A stretch of DNA of 64,000 bases. Origin: Oceanospirillum beijerinckii DSM 7166 (lineage in GTDB: Bacteria > Pseudomonadota > Gammaproteobacteria > Pseudomonadales > Halomonadaceae). The DNA lies in NCBI RefSeq assembly GCF_000422425.1, contig NZ_AULT01000006.1:62001-126000 (forward strand). Reading direction: 5' to 3'. The notes beneath the pieces were generated by a model. The model was not told where the DNA came from. It ran no database searches and saw only the letters and a program-made list of their open reading frames with translations. The position numbers and the translations under genes were made by a program. How positions within the stretch are numbered: the first letter of the stretch is position 1; each line of letters starts with the position of its first letter. Below are positions 6,729 through 16,390 of the stretch, in pieces.

Positions 6729-8654
6729 ATGCCTTTCAAGCTGAATAAGCTGCTGCTGCCAATGATGGTGGCAGGTGTTCTTGCCGGTTGTAACGGTTCA
6801 AATGATGACAATGATACGGATAGCAGTGTATCCGGTGAGCCTTTGTCATTAACCCTGCTGCATATGAATGACCATCACTCACACCTGTCTGCGGATAGTT
6901 TTGACTTTGATGTTTCCGGGTTGAATCTGAGTGCTGCGGATGAGTCTGGCAATGGCATCGCTGAAGTAGGCGTCAACTATGGTGGTTTCCCTATGCTGGT
7001 CAGCCTGTTTAATGAGCTGGCACTGTCTGAAAGCAATGTTTTGAAACTGCATGCCGGTGATGCGGTAACAGGAACTTTGTACTACACCCTATTTGAGGGG
7101 CAGGCAGATGCCAGCATGATGAATCAGGTCTGTTTTGATGCTTTTGCTCTGGGTAATCACGAGTTTGATGGTGGTGACTCCGGGCTGGCTAAGTTTCTTG
7201 ATTTCCTGAATGCGGGGAACTGCGCTACACCAACTCTGGCGGCGAATGTGGTTCCTGCACAGACATCTGCAATTAAGAGTGGTTATATCCAGCCTTATGT
7301 GGTGAAAGAGGTGGACGGGCAGAAAGTGGGGCTGATCGGTTTGGATATCGCTCAGAAGACCAAGGAGTCTTCCCGACCTGATGCGGGTACGACCTTTCTG
7401 GATGAAGCGACGACGGCTCAGCAGTATATTGATGAGTTAAGAGAACAGGGTGTGAATAAGATCATACTGTTGACTCATCTGCAGTATGAAAAAGATCGGG
7501 AGTTGGCCCGGAGCCTGAGTGGTGTGGATGTGATTGTGGGTGGCGATTCCCATACACTGCTGGGGGATGACAGTTTTACGCAGTTGGGTTTTAACACCGG
7601 GGGCGATTATCCAACGGTGGAGACCAACCTGGAGGGTGATACGGTTTGTGTCGTACAGGCGTGGGAATATGCTCATATGCTGGGCAAGCTGTCGGTCAAT
7701 TTTGATGCTGAGGGTAAGGTGTCGTCCTGTACCGGCCACCCTGTGATGCCGATTGAAGCGTCTTACCGTTACGAGTTTGCAGACGGTGACAACAGAGCTC
7801 TGAATGCCGCCGATGCGGCGTTGGTGTCTCAGGCTCTGACAACACACGACGAGCTGAAGGTGGTTACGCCGGATGCCAGTACAGAGCAGTTACTGGCAAC
7901 GTTTGATAGTGAGCTGGAGGTATTAAAGCAGGCGGTGATCGGTTCTGTGAATGACAATCTCTGTTTAGAGCGCTGGCCGGGTCAGGGCCGTTCAACCCTC
8001 TGTGATGCATCCGCGACTTATGAGCGCGGCAGTGATATTTCCAATATCGTTGCCAAGGCCTTTATGGCCGTGACGCCAACGGCGGATATCGCGATTCAGA
8101 ATGCCGGTGGTGTGCGTGTGGATGTGGCAGCGGGTGATTACACTATCGCGGACGCTTATACGCTGCTGCCATTTTCCAATACGCTGGTGACTCTGGATAT
8201 GACAGGGGAGCAGGTTGTACAGGTTTTGGAAGATGCTCTGTCTAATACGTTGGATAACGCGGGTTCTTCCGGGTCTTATCCTTATGCCTCCGGCCTGAGA
8301 TACCATGTGGATGCCTCCCAGGCTTATGGCAGTCGTATCTCGAATGTGGAGGTTAATCCCCGTGTTGCGGGCACTTGGCAGGCGCTGGATCTGAGTGCGA
8401 CCTATACGGTAGTGACCAATGATTTTATTGCATCGGGTCAGGATGGTTATGATACCTTTGGTGTCGTGTATAACCAGGGGGATTTTGTTGATACCTACAC
8501 CGAATATGCCCAAGGTTTGATCGATTATATGAAGCAGGTCACCGAAAACAGCCTGACATTGGGCAAGTTGCCAGGCGATGAGTACAGTACTCAGCAGTAT
8601 ATTGGTCGTGACGGCTGTAACCACAGTTTGCAGACCGATTGCAGCGGATACTGA
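6729..8654 (+). CDS. Lipoprotein 5'-nucleotidase / UshA-type metallophosphoesterase
   Basis: The 641-residue protein starts at ATG 6729, preceded by AAAGGG, and opens with a lipoprotein signal ending in LAGC. The calcineurin-like metallophosphatase domain follows: HMNDHHSHL, HAGDAVTG, ALGNHEFDGG, LTHLQYE and GGDSHT in the expected order and spacing. The C-terminal 5'-nucleotidase domain shows NAGGVRVDVAAGDYT and the substrate-binding FIASGQDGYDTF. Family members cleave nucleoside 5'-phosphates or UDP-sugars in the periplasm to scavenge phosphate and nucleosides. The in-frame extension back to 6651 lacks a signal and is rejected. It is a monocistronic gene. Confidence 0.9.
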   Translation: MPFKLNKLLLPMMVAGVLAGCNGSNDDNDTDSSVSGEPLSLTLLHMNDHHSHLSADSFDFDVSGLNLSAADESGNGIAEVGVNYGGFPMLVSLFNELALSESNVLKLHAGDAVTGTLYYTLFEGQADASMMNQVCFDAFALGNHEFDGGDSGLAKFLDFLNAGNCATPTLAANVVPAQTSAIKSGYIQPYVVKEVDGQKVGLIGLDIAQKTKESSRPDAGTTFLDEATTAQQYIDELREQGVNKIILLTHLQYEKDRELARSLSGVDVIVGGDSHTLLGDDSFTQLGFNTGGDYPTVETNLEGDTVCVVQAWEYAHMLGKLSVNFDAEGKVSSCTGHPVMPIEASYRYEFADGDNRALNAADAALVSQALTTHDELKVVTPDASTEQLLATFDSELEVLKQAVIGSVNDNLCLERWPGQGRSTLCDASATYERGSDISNIVAKAFMAVTPTADIAIQNAGGVRVDVAAGDYTIADAYTLLPFSNTLVTLDMTGEQVVQVLEDALSNTLDNAGSSGSYPYASGLRYHVDASQAYGSRISNVEVNPRVAGTWQALDLSATYTVVTNDFIASGQDGYDTFGVVYNQGDFVDTYTEYAQGLIDYMKQVTENSLTLGKLPGDEYSTQQYIGRDGCNHSLQTDCSGY

Positions 8655-8705
8655 GCGGGTTCAATGCGGAAAGCGAATTTCTGTGTAGAAACGGATAGCA
8701 TTGCA

Positions 8706-8734
8706 AAAAGCGGGCACCTGTATTCAGGTGCCCG
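8706..8734 (-). terminator. Rho-independent terminator after histidine kinase gene
   Basis: Stem CGGGCACCTG (8711-8720) with CAGGTGCCCG (8725-8734) around a four-base loop. Read on the minus strand it is followed by CTTTTT, so it ends the FIST/kinase operon; it also separates that operon from the convergent nucleotidase gene. Confidence 0.85.
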
Positions 8735-8744
8735 TTGTGAGTGA

Positions 8745-9851
8745 CTATTGCCGATTTGGACTGTCCTGATGGGTATCGGTTGAAATCTCGACAGGGAAAC
8801 AGAGCTTAAATTGAGTGCCTTGTCCTGGCTGGCTGGTGCACTGGATGCTGCCACCTAAAATCTCGGTCGCTAGATTGTAGGTAATATGCAATCCCAGTCC
8901 CATACCACCACTGCCTCGGCGGGTGGTGTAGAAGGGTTCAAAAATTCTCTCCACCAGTTCAGGGGCAATACCTTTACCGTTATCCTCAAACAGCAAGGTA
9001 AATTGATGGCCGTTCAGCTGGGTGCTGATGCTGATCTGTCGTGTTTTAGCTGAATCTGCGGATATAGACTCTGTTTCCGCTATCGCCGCAGGCGCTGATG
9101 AGGAAAAAGCATGGTCCAGCGCATTGGTAATCAGGTTGGTGACAATCTGATCAATGGCCGACTCGTAGGTGATGCAGTGTACGTCATCACTCAGCTTCAG
9201 TTGAAGTTGGACATGAGCCTCAGACAGTTTTGGGGTCAGCATCGCCGTGCTGTTTTCGATGCAGCGGTTGATCTGGCAGTGCTGCTTTTTCATACTGCCC
9301 TGATTAACGGCCACTTCCTTAAAGTTACTGACCAGCTTGCCAACACGCTGCAGATTACGAATGGTCAGGTTGCTGCTGTCCTCTATCATGCTGAGAAACT
9401 TGTCCAGGTTACTGCGGGATAAGGTTTCGTTTGCCAGCAAGTTTTTCAGCTCTTTGACCTCTTCGGTCACTAATGAGGTGGCTGTAATACCGATGCCGAC
9501 AGGGGTGTTGATCTCGTGGGCAACCCCGGCGACTAACGCGCCCAGAGCCGCCATCTTTTTTGATTCTACCAGCTGATCCTGGGTGCTCTTCAGCTCGCTC
9601 AGGGAATGATCCAGCTCCAGATTGGTTTCGGCCAGTTTGATATTGGTATGAGCCAGTTGATCCAGTGCCTGTTGCAGCTCCTGAGTGCGTTGACGCACCT
9701 TTTCTTCCAGTGCGATGGTGGTCTGGAACAGAGAGAAATCGCTGCTGTCGGTGTTGGAACCGTGCTCGGCCCGGTCCATCAAGACCTGAATGATTTTTTT
9801 CAGGCGGGTGATCTCTTGCTCCGGGGATTCTGAGTAATCCAACTCACTCAT
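8745..9851 (-). CDS. Soluble sensor histidine kinase
   Basis: The 368-residue protein has no transmembrane segment. Residues about 45-110 are a coiled coil (heptad-like Glu/Gln/Leu). Next come the dimerisation/phosphoacceptor motif AHEINTPVGI with its H-box histidine, the N-box NLITNALDHAF, the G1 motif EDNGKGIAPELVERIFEPFY and the G2 motif GGMGLGLHITYN. It lacks a receiver domain. The start codon overlaps the stop of the FIST gene by four bases (ATGA), so the two proteins are translationally coupled and FIST is the likely sensory input. No response regulator gene is adjacent; the partner must be encoded elsewhere. Confidence 0.92.
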   Translation of the reverse strand: MSELDYSESPEQEITRLKKIIQVLMDRAEHGSNTDSSDFSLFQTTIALEEKVRQRTQELQQALDQLAHTNIKLAETNLELDHSLSELKSTQDQLVESKKMAALGALVAGVAHEINTPVGIGITATSLVTEEVKELKNLLANETLSRSNLDKFLSMIEDSSNLTIRNLQRVGKLVSNFKEVAVNQGSMKKQHCQINRCIENSTAMLTPKLSEAHVQLQLKLSDDVHCITYESAIDQIVTNLITNALDHAFSSSAPAAIAETESISADSAKTRQISISTQLNGHQFTLLFEDNGKGIAPELVERIFEPFYTTRRGSGGMGLGLHITYNLATEILGGSIQCTSQPGQGTQFKLCFPVEISTDTHQDSPNRQ

Positions 9852-11137
9852 GGTGACCTCCTGTCTGAATCGCTCTGTTCAGCCTGTTCGAAAGAAGCAT
9901 TGGGCGTCTGGTTCTGTTCCTGGCTCTGGTTTTGGCTCTGGTTTTGGCTTTGACAGAATAAGCCCGGTTGCTGCGGTGTCTGGGGGTGGCCGAAGGCGAT
10001 GCCGGTACAGGTCTGATTAACGTGCAAACCATTGATCTGCTCACCATAGGTACTAAAACCGATGCAATGGTGGGCACTGAGCAGTTCAGAGGCCTGTTGC
10101 AGCAACTGTTTCTCCTGTAGCTCAACCCGGCGCAGGATGCAGTCAAACAGAATCATGCCTTGAATGGGCATCTCCTGTTGCACTTCATTCAAAGTCTGTT
10201 CCAGGCTTTGCACCAGATTAATGCTGTAGCCTATACGGATCACAATTCCAATATCAATGGCGCAATAAAAGGTCAGGCTGTTGTCCGGGTTGACCCGTTG
10301 AATTGAGCGGACATATTCGGCGTCGCCCATAACCACTACAGCTGGGTGGGCGGCGAGGGTTTCTATGGTGATTTGGTCGCAGTCAGTAATCCCGAGCTGA
10401 CGGGCGTATTCCAGTGCGGCTGGGCGACCATTAATTTCGGTAATGGTACGTTGTTCCGGGATCGCTTCCGTCACAACCAGGCGTTTATCGGACGCGCGTA
10501 TGTTTTGCGATTTCACAATCTGGAACGGCAGTGAGGTTGTGATCAAAACCAATATGGCGCTGTTGTCGTAGATCTGGCCCTGATACAAAACAAAAGCGCT
10601 CGTATAGTGCAGATCATCCCCGGCGGAGCCTCCGATCAGTGGAATGTTACTGATGGTGCTGGCCATCATTCTCACTAAGGGTTCTTCAACGCCACTCATG
10701 CCATCCACCAGCAGTAAGCCAAAGGTGTGTTTATCATCATAGAGACGATAACGGCGATGATGCTGACTGTGCAGTTTAACCGTCTGGTCACCCCATTGTT
10801 TCAGGGCGATCTCTTTGAGGTTGCTATAGCGGGTACAGCTGACCTGGAAATATTCAGCTGACAGTGAGATTGCGCTGATGCTGTGTTGTTGATAACCGGA
10901 ACAACCAATTTCTCCGGCCGTTGTACAGCCAATGACCGGAATATCGGGAAAATGCTGTTGCAGATGAACGGTTAAATGATCCGGATGCTCCGCTATTTGC
11001 TTATCTGAGAGATAGTGCATTGAGAAGAAGAGGATAACCAGCGCCGTATTATCCTGTATCAGCTGGTTACTCAGGTCCTCAATAGCGGCATTCAGGTCGT
11101 TTAATGACGAGGAGCCGGTTTTAATTCCCAGTGTCAT
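9848..11137 (-). CDS. FIST N- and C-domain sensory protein
   Basis: The product has 429 residues. The N-terminal FIST domain shows IPVIGCTTAGEIGCSGY and the LLLVDGMSGVEE and IPLIGGSAGDDL strands. The C-terminal FIST_C part includes ILFDCILRRV and IGFSTYGEQI near 330-385. FIST domains are proposed to bind small ligands such as amino acids and to feed kinases or cyclases. The C-terminus ends in a Gln/Asn-rich tail with the repeat SQNQSQNQSQEQNQ, probably disordered. It is coupled by a four-base overlap to the histidine kinase downstream. The divergent diguanylate cyclase gene 350 bp away may be functionally related. Confidence 0.9.
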   Translation of the reverse strand: MTLGIKTGSSSLNDLNAAIEDLSNQLIQDNTALVILFFSMHYLSDKQIAEHPDHLTVHLQQHFPDIPVIGCTTAGEIGCSGYQQHSISAISLSAEYFQVSCTRYSNLKEIALKQWGDQTVKLHSQHHRRYRLYDDKHTFGLLLVDGMSGVEEPLVRMMASTISNIPLIGGSAGDDLHYTSAFVLYQGQIYDNSAILVLITTSLPFQIVKSQNIRASDKRLVVTEAIPEQRTITEINGRPAALEYARQLGITDCDQITIETLAAHPAVVVMGDAEYVRSIQRVNPDNSLTFYCAIDIGIVIRIGYSINLVQSLEQTLNEVQQEMPIQGMILFDCILRRVELQEKQLLQQASELLSAHHCIGFSTYGEQINGLHVNQTCTGIAFGHPQTPQQPGLFCQSQNQSQNQSQEQNQTPNASFEQAEQSDSDRRSP

Positions 11138-11488
11138 CCGTGGTCTCCGTCTGTAGGTGTGTCATGGCTAATGTGTGAGCATAGCGTATTGCTTTTGCAT
11201 GACTAAATAGGCAAGAGGTATTGCTCTGAGTAAGACATTAGCAGGGATTATGGCTTTTAGCTCTACTGCACTGCGGCAGATTTGATAGCAGTAAGAGTCA
11301 TACCGCCTTGATATGAATCGGGTTTCTACGCTTTTAATTTTGCATTGCACCAAAGTTACGCATGAATCACTCGCTTTTATTTTTTCACAAGCTATCATCT
11401 GTGCCCCGTTACAAGAGTATTAAATACTTCGTTAGACGCTGATTTATTACTCCTCCTATATTCCACTCCCCATAAGGAATGTCTGAGC
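11138..11488. other. Divergent intergenic region between FIST operon and diguanylate cyclase gene
   Basis: This 351-bp region must hold both divergent promoters. The most obvious symmetrical site is AGTATTAAATACT at 11416-11428, a perfect 13-base palindrome about 60 bp before the cyclase start. A 76-codon minus-strand frame at 11168-11398 has no ribosome site or recognisable motif and is not called. Confidence 0.4.
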
Positions 11489-13192
11489 ATGGATCGTTCT
11501 CAATCTGAATATTTGAACGCCGTTCACTCTGCGACTCAAACTCAGCCTGCGGATCTATCTGCACATCTGTCTATCTACCAGGATACAGAAAAATCTGCCG
11601 TTATGAAGAGGTCTCGTTTCTCCTGCCTGACCCTGAATCAGCTGATCCTGTTGTTGGCTTTTGCTGCGGCCAGTTTAACCCTGTTGAATAGCTTTTATGC
11701 CAGCTATCAGGTACAGAAACAGCAGCTTATTCAGCACTCACTGGATAGCAACTACGCTTATGCGACCAAGCTGGCTTCTACCACCAATGGTTTTCTGGGT
11801 TCGGCTCAGCAGCAGTTGGCTTATGCGGCTGCTGAGATACAGCATAGGGTGGCCGATACCGGCTATCTGCTTCAGCAGGCAGATCGACTACGCTTGCAAA
11901 CAGACAGTTTTAATTCGGTGGTGGTGGCTGATGCGCAGGGCATTGTATTGGCGACATCGCCTAATACTTTGGAGATTATGGGAGATCAACTGACTTCAGA
12001 AGGGGCGATTGAGGCGCTGAACAGACGGGAGCCTGTGATCAGCAAACCTTATATCTCGGCCACCAATCGTTTGTTGGTTTTTATTTCACATCCTCTGTTT
12101 GATCGACAGGGGCGTTACTTGGGTTATATCGGTGGTTCCTTGTACCTGAAAGAGCGCAGCATTTTGAATGAATTGTTGGGTACTCACTACTATAAAGATG
12201 GTTCCTATCTGTATGTGGTGGATCAGAACAAGCGTATTATCTATCACCCGGATATTGCCCGTGTTGGCGATATAGTTGAGGGTAATCAAGTGATCGAACG
12301 GGTTCTGGCCGGTAATGAGGGGGCACTGAAGGTTGTTAATAGTCAGCAGATTGAGATGCTGGCTGGTTTTTCCCCTATCAGGATCGCTCAGTGGGGCGTG
12401 GTTGCTCAGCGTCCTGTTGAGGCCACATTGGCCTCATTAAACGGTTTGATGGCGGAAGTGTTTTATCGCTCTTTGCCGATGGCGCTGCTCACTTTCTTTG
12501 GTATCTGGTTTTTATCCCGTTTAATTGCCCGGCCACTGAAGCAGCTGGCCGATACGGCTCGCACTCTGGATCACCCGGAAACGCCAGCCAACCTGGCTGG
12601 TATTCGCTCCTGGTATTTTGAAAGCAGTGAACTCAAGCAGGCGATGAGAAAAGGTGTCGCTCTGCTGCAGCAACAGATAGGTCAGCTAAAACATGCAGCC
12701 TCTACCGATCCTTTAACCGGGGTGTTTAATCGCAGAAGCCTTGACCTGTACCTGGATCATTTTGAACAACAGCACAGGATGTTCACTGTGTTGGCGCTGG
12801 ATATCGATCATTTTAAGCAGGTTAACGATACCTATGGTCATAGTGTGGGGGATAAGGCGTTGGTGGCGCTGAGCCGTAAGTTGTCTGAAACTTCCAGAGA
12901 GCAGGATGTCGTGGCTCGTACCGGCGGGGAGGAGTTCGTGCTGGTTTTACCGGATACCTCACAAGAGCAAGGGTATGAGATCGCTGAGCGGTTAAGGCTG
13001 CGTATCGCAGAGATGGCTGTGGAGTCAGTGGGTTCAATACAGGTCTCGATAGGCATCGCCAGCTACTCAGATCACTCCCATACAACTAAGCAGGTGTTGA
13101 AACAGGCGGATCAGGCGCTCTATCAGGCGAAGCGCCAGGGCCGTAACCGTTGTGAAATCTATCAGACAGAGGTTTGCGATCTGGCTGTCTGA
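11489..13192 (+). CDS. Membrane diguanylate cyclase with dCache-type sensor
   Basis: The 567-residue protein starts at ATG 11489 with TAAGGA upstream. A first membrane helix at about 45-65 (LILLLAFAAASLTLLNSF) is followed by a periplasmic dCache-like sensor (FNSVVVADAQGIVLATS and GSYLYVVDQNKRIIYHPD), a second helix near 325-345, and a GGDEF domain. The active-site loop is GGEEF in VARTGGEEFVLVLP. An inhibitory I-site RxxD (REQD) lies five residues upstream, so it should make c-di-GMP and be product-inhibited. DIDHFKQVNDTYGH is the metal/nucleotide motif. There is no EAL domain. The sensed ligand is unknown. Confidence 0.93.
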   Translation: MDRSQSEYLNAVHSATQTQPADLSAHLSIYQDTEKSAVMKRSRFSCLTLNQLILLLAFAAASLTLLNSFYASYQVQKQQLIQHSLDSNYAYATKLASTTNGFLGSAQQQLAYAAAEIQHRVADTGYLLQQADRLRLQTDSFNSVVVADAQGIVLATSPNTLEIMGDQLTSEGAIEALNRREPVISKPYISATNRLLVFISHPLFDRQGRYLGYIGGSLYLKERSILNELLGTHYYKDGSYLYVVDQNKRIIYHPDIARVGDIVEGNQVIERVLAGNEGALKVVNSQQIEMLAGFSPIRIAQWGVVAQRPVEATLASLNGLMAEVFYRSLPMALLTFFGIWFLSRLIARPLKQLADTARTLDHPETPANLAGIRSWYFESSELKQAMRKGVALLQQQIGQLKHAASTDPLTGVFNRRSLDLYLDHFEQQHRMFTVLALDIDHFKQVNDTYGHSVGDKALVALSRKLSETSREQDVVARTGGEEFVLVLPDTSQEQGYEIAERLRLRIAEMAVESVGSIQVSIGIASYSDHSHTTKQVLKQADQALYQAKRQGRNRCEIYQTEVCDLAV

Positions 13193-13235
13193 TTCAGTGT
13201 GATGCGCTCCGGGGCGTATCGCAGAGTTATAGCAC

Positions 13236-13265
13236 AGCAATAGCCTGGGGAAAGAGGCTATTGCT
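13236..13265 (+). terminator. Hairpin after diguanylate cyclase gene
   Basis: Stem AGCAATAGCCT (13236-13246) with AGGCTATTGCT (13255-13265), a perfect 11-bp inverted repeat. It lacks a strong T-run (ACATAATG follows), so termination is likely but may be inefficient. Confidence 0.5.
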
Positions 13266-13339
13266 ACATAATGACTTCCCCCGTGCTTTGGGCTAAGATG
13301 ACGCCCCTTTCCTTTCTGCAGATAATCTCGTTAATCCTG

Positions 13340-14395
13340 ATGCTACGTACCGATTTTTCTTTTGACTTGCCCGATGAGCTGATTGCTCGTTACCCCACGG
13401 CGGAGCGTACCGCCAGCCGTCTGTTATGCCTGAATGGTGCGGAAGGTACCATCCAGCATAATGGGTTCATCGATATTCTGAATCTGGTTCAGCCCGGGGA
13501 TCTGATGGTGTTTAACGACACCCGTGTGATTCCGGCCCGTCTGTTTGGTCAGAAAGAAACCGGCGGTAAGATCGAGATTCTGCTGGAGCGTCTGCAGGAT
13601 AACAATACGGCGCTGGCTCATATCCGTTCCAGCCGTTCCCCTAAGCCGGGTGCCAAACTGCTGCTGCAGGATGGTACAGCGGTTGAGGTACTGGGGCGTC
13701 AGGAATCGCTGTTCGAGCTTCAGTTTCCGCTGGATATGAACCTTTTGGATCTGCTGGACAAGATCGGTCATATGCCACTGCCGCCTTATATTGAGCGCGA
13801 AGATGAGCTGAGTGACCGTGAGCGCTACCAGACGGTCTATAGCAAAAATGCCGGTGCCGTAGCTGCGCCAACAGCTGGTCTGCATTTTGATGAGCCGCTG
13901 CTGCAGGCATTAAAAGATAAGGGCGTGGAAACCGCTTTTGTTACGCTGCATGTCGGTGCGGGCACCTTCCAGCCGGTCAAAGCGGATAATATCTTTGAGC
14001 ATCATATGCACTCGGAATATATCCAGGTCAGTGATGAGGTGTGTCAGCAGGTCAAAGCAGCCAAGACTCGTGGTAATCGTGTCATTGCCGTGGGTACGAC
14101 CAGTGTGCGCTGTTTGGAAACCGCATCGGCTTCTGGTGAAATTGAGCCGATGGCCACTGATACCAATATCTTTATCTACCCGGGCTACCGCTTTAATGTG
14201 GTGGATGCCCTGGTGACTAATTTCCACCTGCCAGAGTCCACATTGATGATGCTGGTCAGTGCGCTGGGTGGTTATCGTAATATCATGCAGGCCTATCGCG
14301 AAGCGGTGCAGGAAAAGTACCGTTTCTTTAGTTATGGTGATGCCATGTTTATTACTCAGAATCCTGAGCCGGATCTTCCGCCTAGTGCTGAGTAA
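13340..14395 (+). CDS. queA: S-adenosylmethionine:tRNA ribosyltransferase-isomerase
   Basis: QueA transfers and isomerises the ribosyl of SAM onto 7-aminomethyl-7-deazaguanine in tRNA, the penultimate step to queuosine. The start is set at ATG 13340 because [19 protein letters not shown] aligns with the start of known QueA; the frame extends to 13271 without support. Signature segments are visible: [61 protein letters not shown] and [16 protein letters not shown]. The length of 351 residues is typical. There is no good Shine-Dalgarno before the ATG. It heads the queA-tgt-yajC-secDF cluster common in gammaproteobacteria. Confidence 0.97.
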   Translation: MLRTDFSFDLPDELIARYPTAERTASRLLCLNGAEGTIQHNGFIDILNLVQPGDLMVFNDTRVIPARLFGQKETGGKIEILLERLQDNNTALAHIRSSRSPKPGAKLLLQDGTAVEVLGRQESLFELQFPLDMNLLDLLDKIGHMPLPPYIEREDELSDRERYQTVYSKNAGAVAAPTAGLHFDEPLLQALKDKGVETAFVTLHVGAGTFQPVKADNIFEHHMHSEYIQVSDEVCQQVKAAKTRGNRVIAVGTTSVRCLETASASGEIEPMATDTNIFIYPGYRFNVVDALVTNFHLPESTLMMLVSALGGYRNIMQAYREAVQEKYRFFSYGDAMFITQNPEPDLPPSAE

Positions 14396-14406
14396 GATTT
14401 GATCTA

Positions 14407-14456
14407 TTCGAAGCGGCTTTAGGCGAGGTGACATAGCCTGAAGCGATGGCTTCGAA
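14407..14456. repeat. Long two-tier hairpin between queA and tgt
   Basis: TTCGAAGC (14407-14414) pairs with GCTTCGAA (14449-14456), and inside it GCTTTAGGC pairs with GCCTGAAGC. The element is about 50 bp and has no T-tract. It looks more like a REP-type palindromic repeat unit or an RNA processing site than a terminator. Confidence 0.5.
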
Positions 14457-14530
14457 ACAATGCTAAAAAAATACTTCATGTTGTATTGGTTCTACAGGGC
14501 ATGCCTCTGAGCCATTAAAAACCGGATTAA

Positions 14531-15670
<1,140 letters not shown>

Positions 15671-15971
15671 TTTTTTACTGTGCTGTAGCTGACCGCTGCA
15701 GTACAGAGGGCAGGTTCTATTCACTTTTTAGCGGTATGCCAGGGGCGGTTTTATTAGCATGCCAAGAGTGGTTTCAGTGGTTTGGCTAAAGCGTTTGGCT
15801 GATGCGGGGCGATTGGATACGTGTCTGTGCAGGAACTTGTCGATTGAATACAGGTCTTTCTTCCCTGGTGGTTGATTTTTTATAAAGCAGCCCCATTAGG
15901 ATAGTCAGATCCGGATTCGGTCAAAAAAAGATTTAGAAAAATAACTTCATTATTTTGTAGAGGACTCTTCA
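15671..15971. other. Intergenic region tgt-yajC
   Basis: No gene or strong hairpin was found in these 301 bp. An AT-rich stretch before the yajC ribosome site (TAGAGGA at about 15958) probably carries a promoter; I could not fix its elements. Confidence 0.35.
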
Positions 15972-16304
15972 ATGAGCTTTTTTATCTCTCCAGCATTCGC
16001 TGAAGGTGCCGCAGCGGCGGGTGATCCTGGTGCAATGAGCCAGATTTTCCTGTTGGTTGGTTTTGTTGTGATCTTTTATTTCATGCTGTGGCGTCCACAA
16101 AGCAAGCGTGCGAAAGAGCATCGTGAGCTGGTGGCGGGTGTGAGCAAGGGTGATGAAATCGTAATTGGTGGCGGCCTGGTCGGTCGTATCACTAAAGTCG
16201 GTGAAGAGTTCCTGGTGATGGAAATCGCTGAAGGTACCGAAGTGAGTGTACAGAAAAATGCGGTAGTTGCCGTGCTGCCTAAAGGCACGATTAAGGCCAT
16301 TTAA
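15972..16304 (+). CDS. yajC: Sec translocon accessory protein YajC
   Basis: This 110-residue inner-membrane protein associates with SecDF and SecYEG. It has one hydrophobic helix (SQIFLLVGFVVIFYFMLWRP, about 24-43) followed by the family's cytoplasmic signature RPQSKRAKEHRELV and a small beta domain (GDEIVIGGGLVGRITKVGEE). The start at ATG 15972 has TAGAGGA in front. It is the first gene of yajC-secD-secF. Confidence 0.97.
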   Translation: MSFFISPAFAEGAAAAGDPGAMSQIFLLVGFVVIFYFMLWRPQSKRAKEHRELVAGVSKGDEIVIGGGLVGRITKVGEEFLVMEIAEGTEVSVQKNAVVAVLPKGTIKAI

Positions 16305-16328
16305 GAGCCCTCTCTATCGACATCCCAG

Positions 16329-16357
16329 ACTGCCGGCATTTGCCGGCAGTTCGATTT
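16329..16357 (+). terminator. Intercistronic hairpin yajC-secD
   Basis: ACTGCCGGCA (16329-16338) pairs with TGCCGGCAGT (16341-16350), followed by TCGATTTTT. It resembles a weak terminator inside the operon, which may lower secD expression relative to yajC. Confidence 0.6.
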
Positions 16358-16390
16358 TTACGCGGATGTTTTTAAGGAATCTAACAGCTC

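Noticed and set aside
11168-11398. 76-codon minus-strand gene upstream of the FIST operon
   Set aside because: No ribosome site, and it fills the region needed for the divergent promoters.
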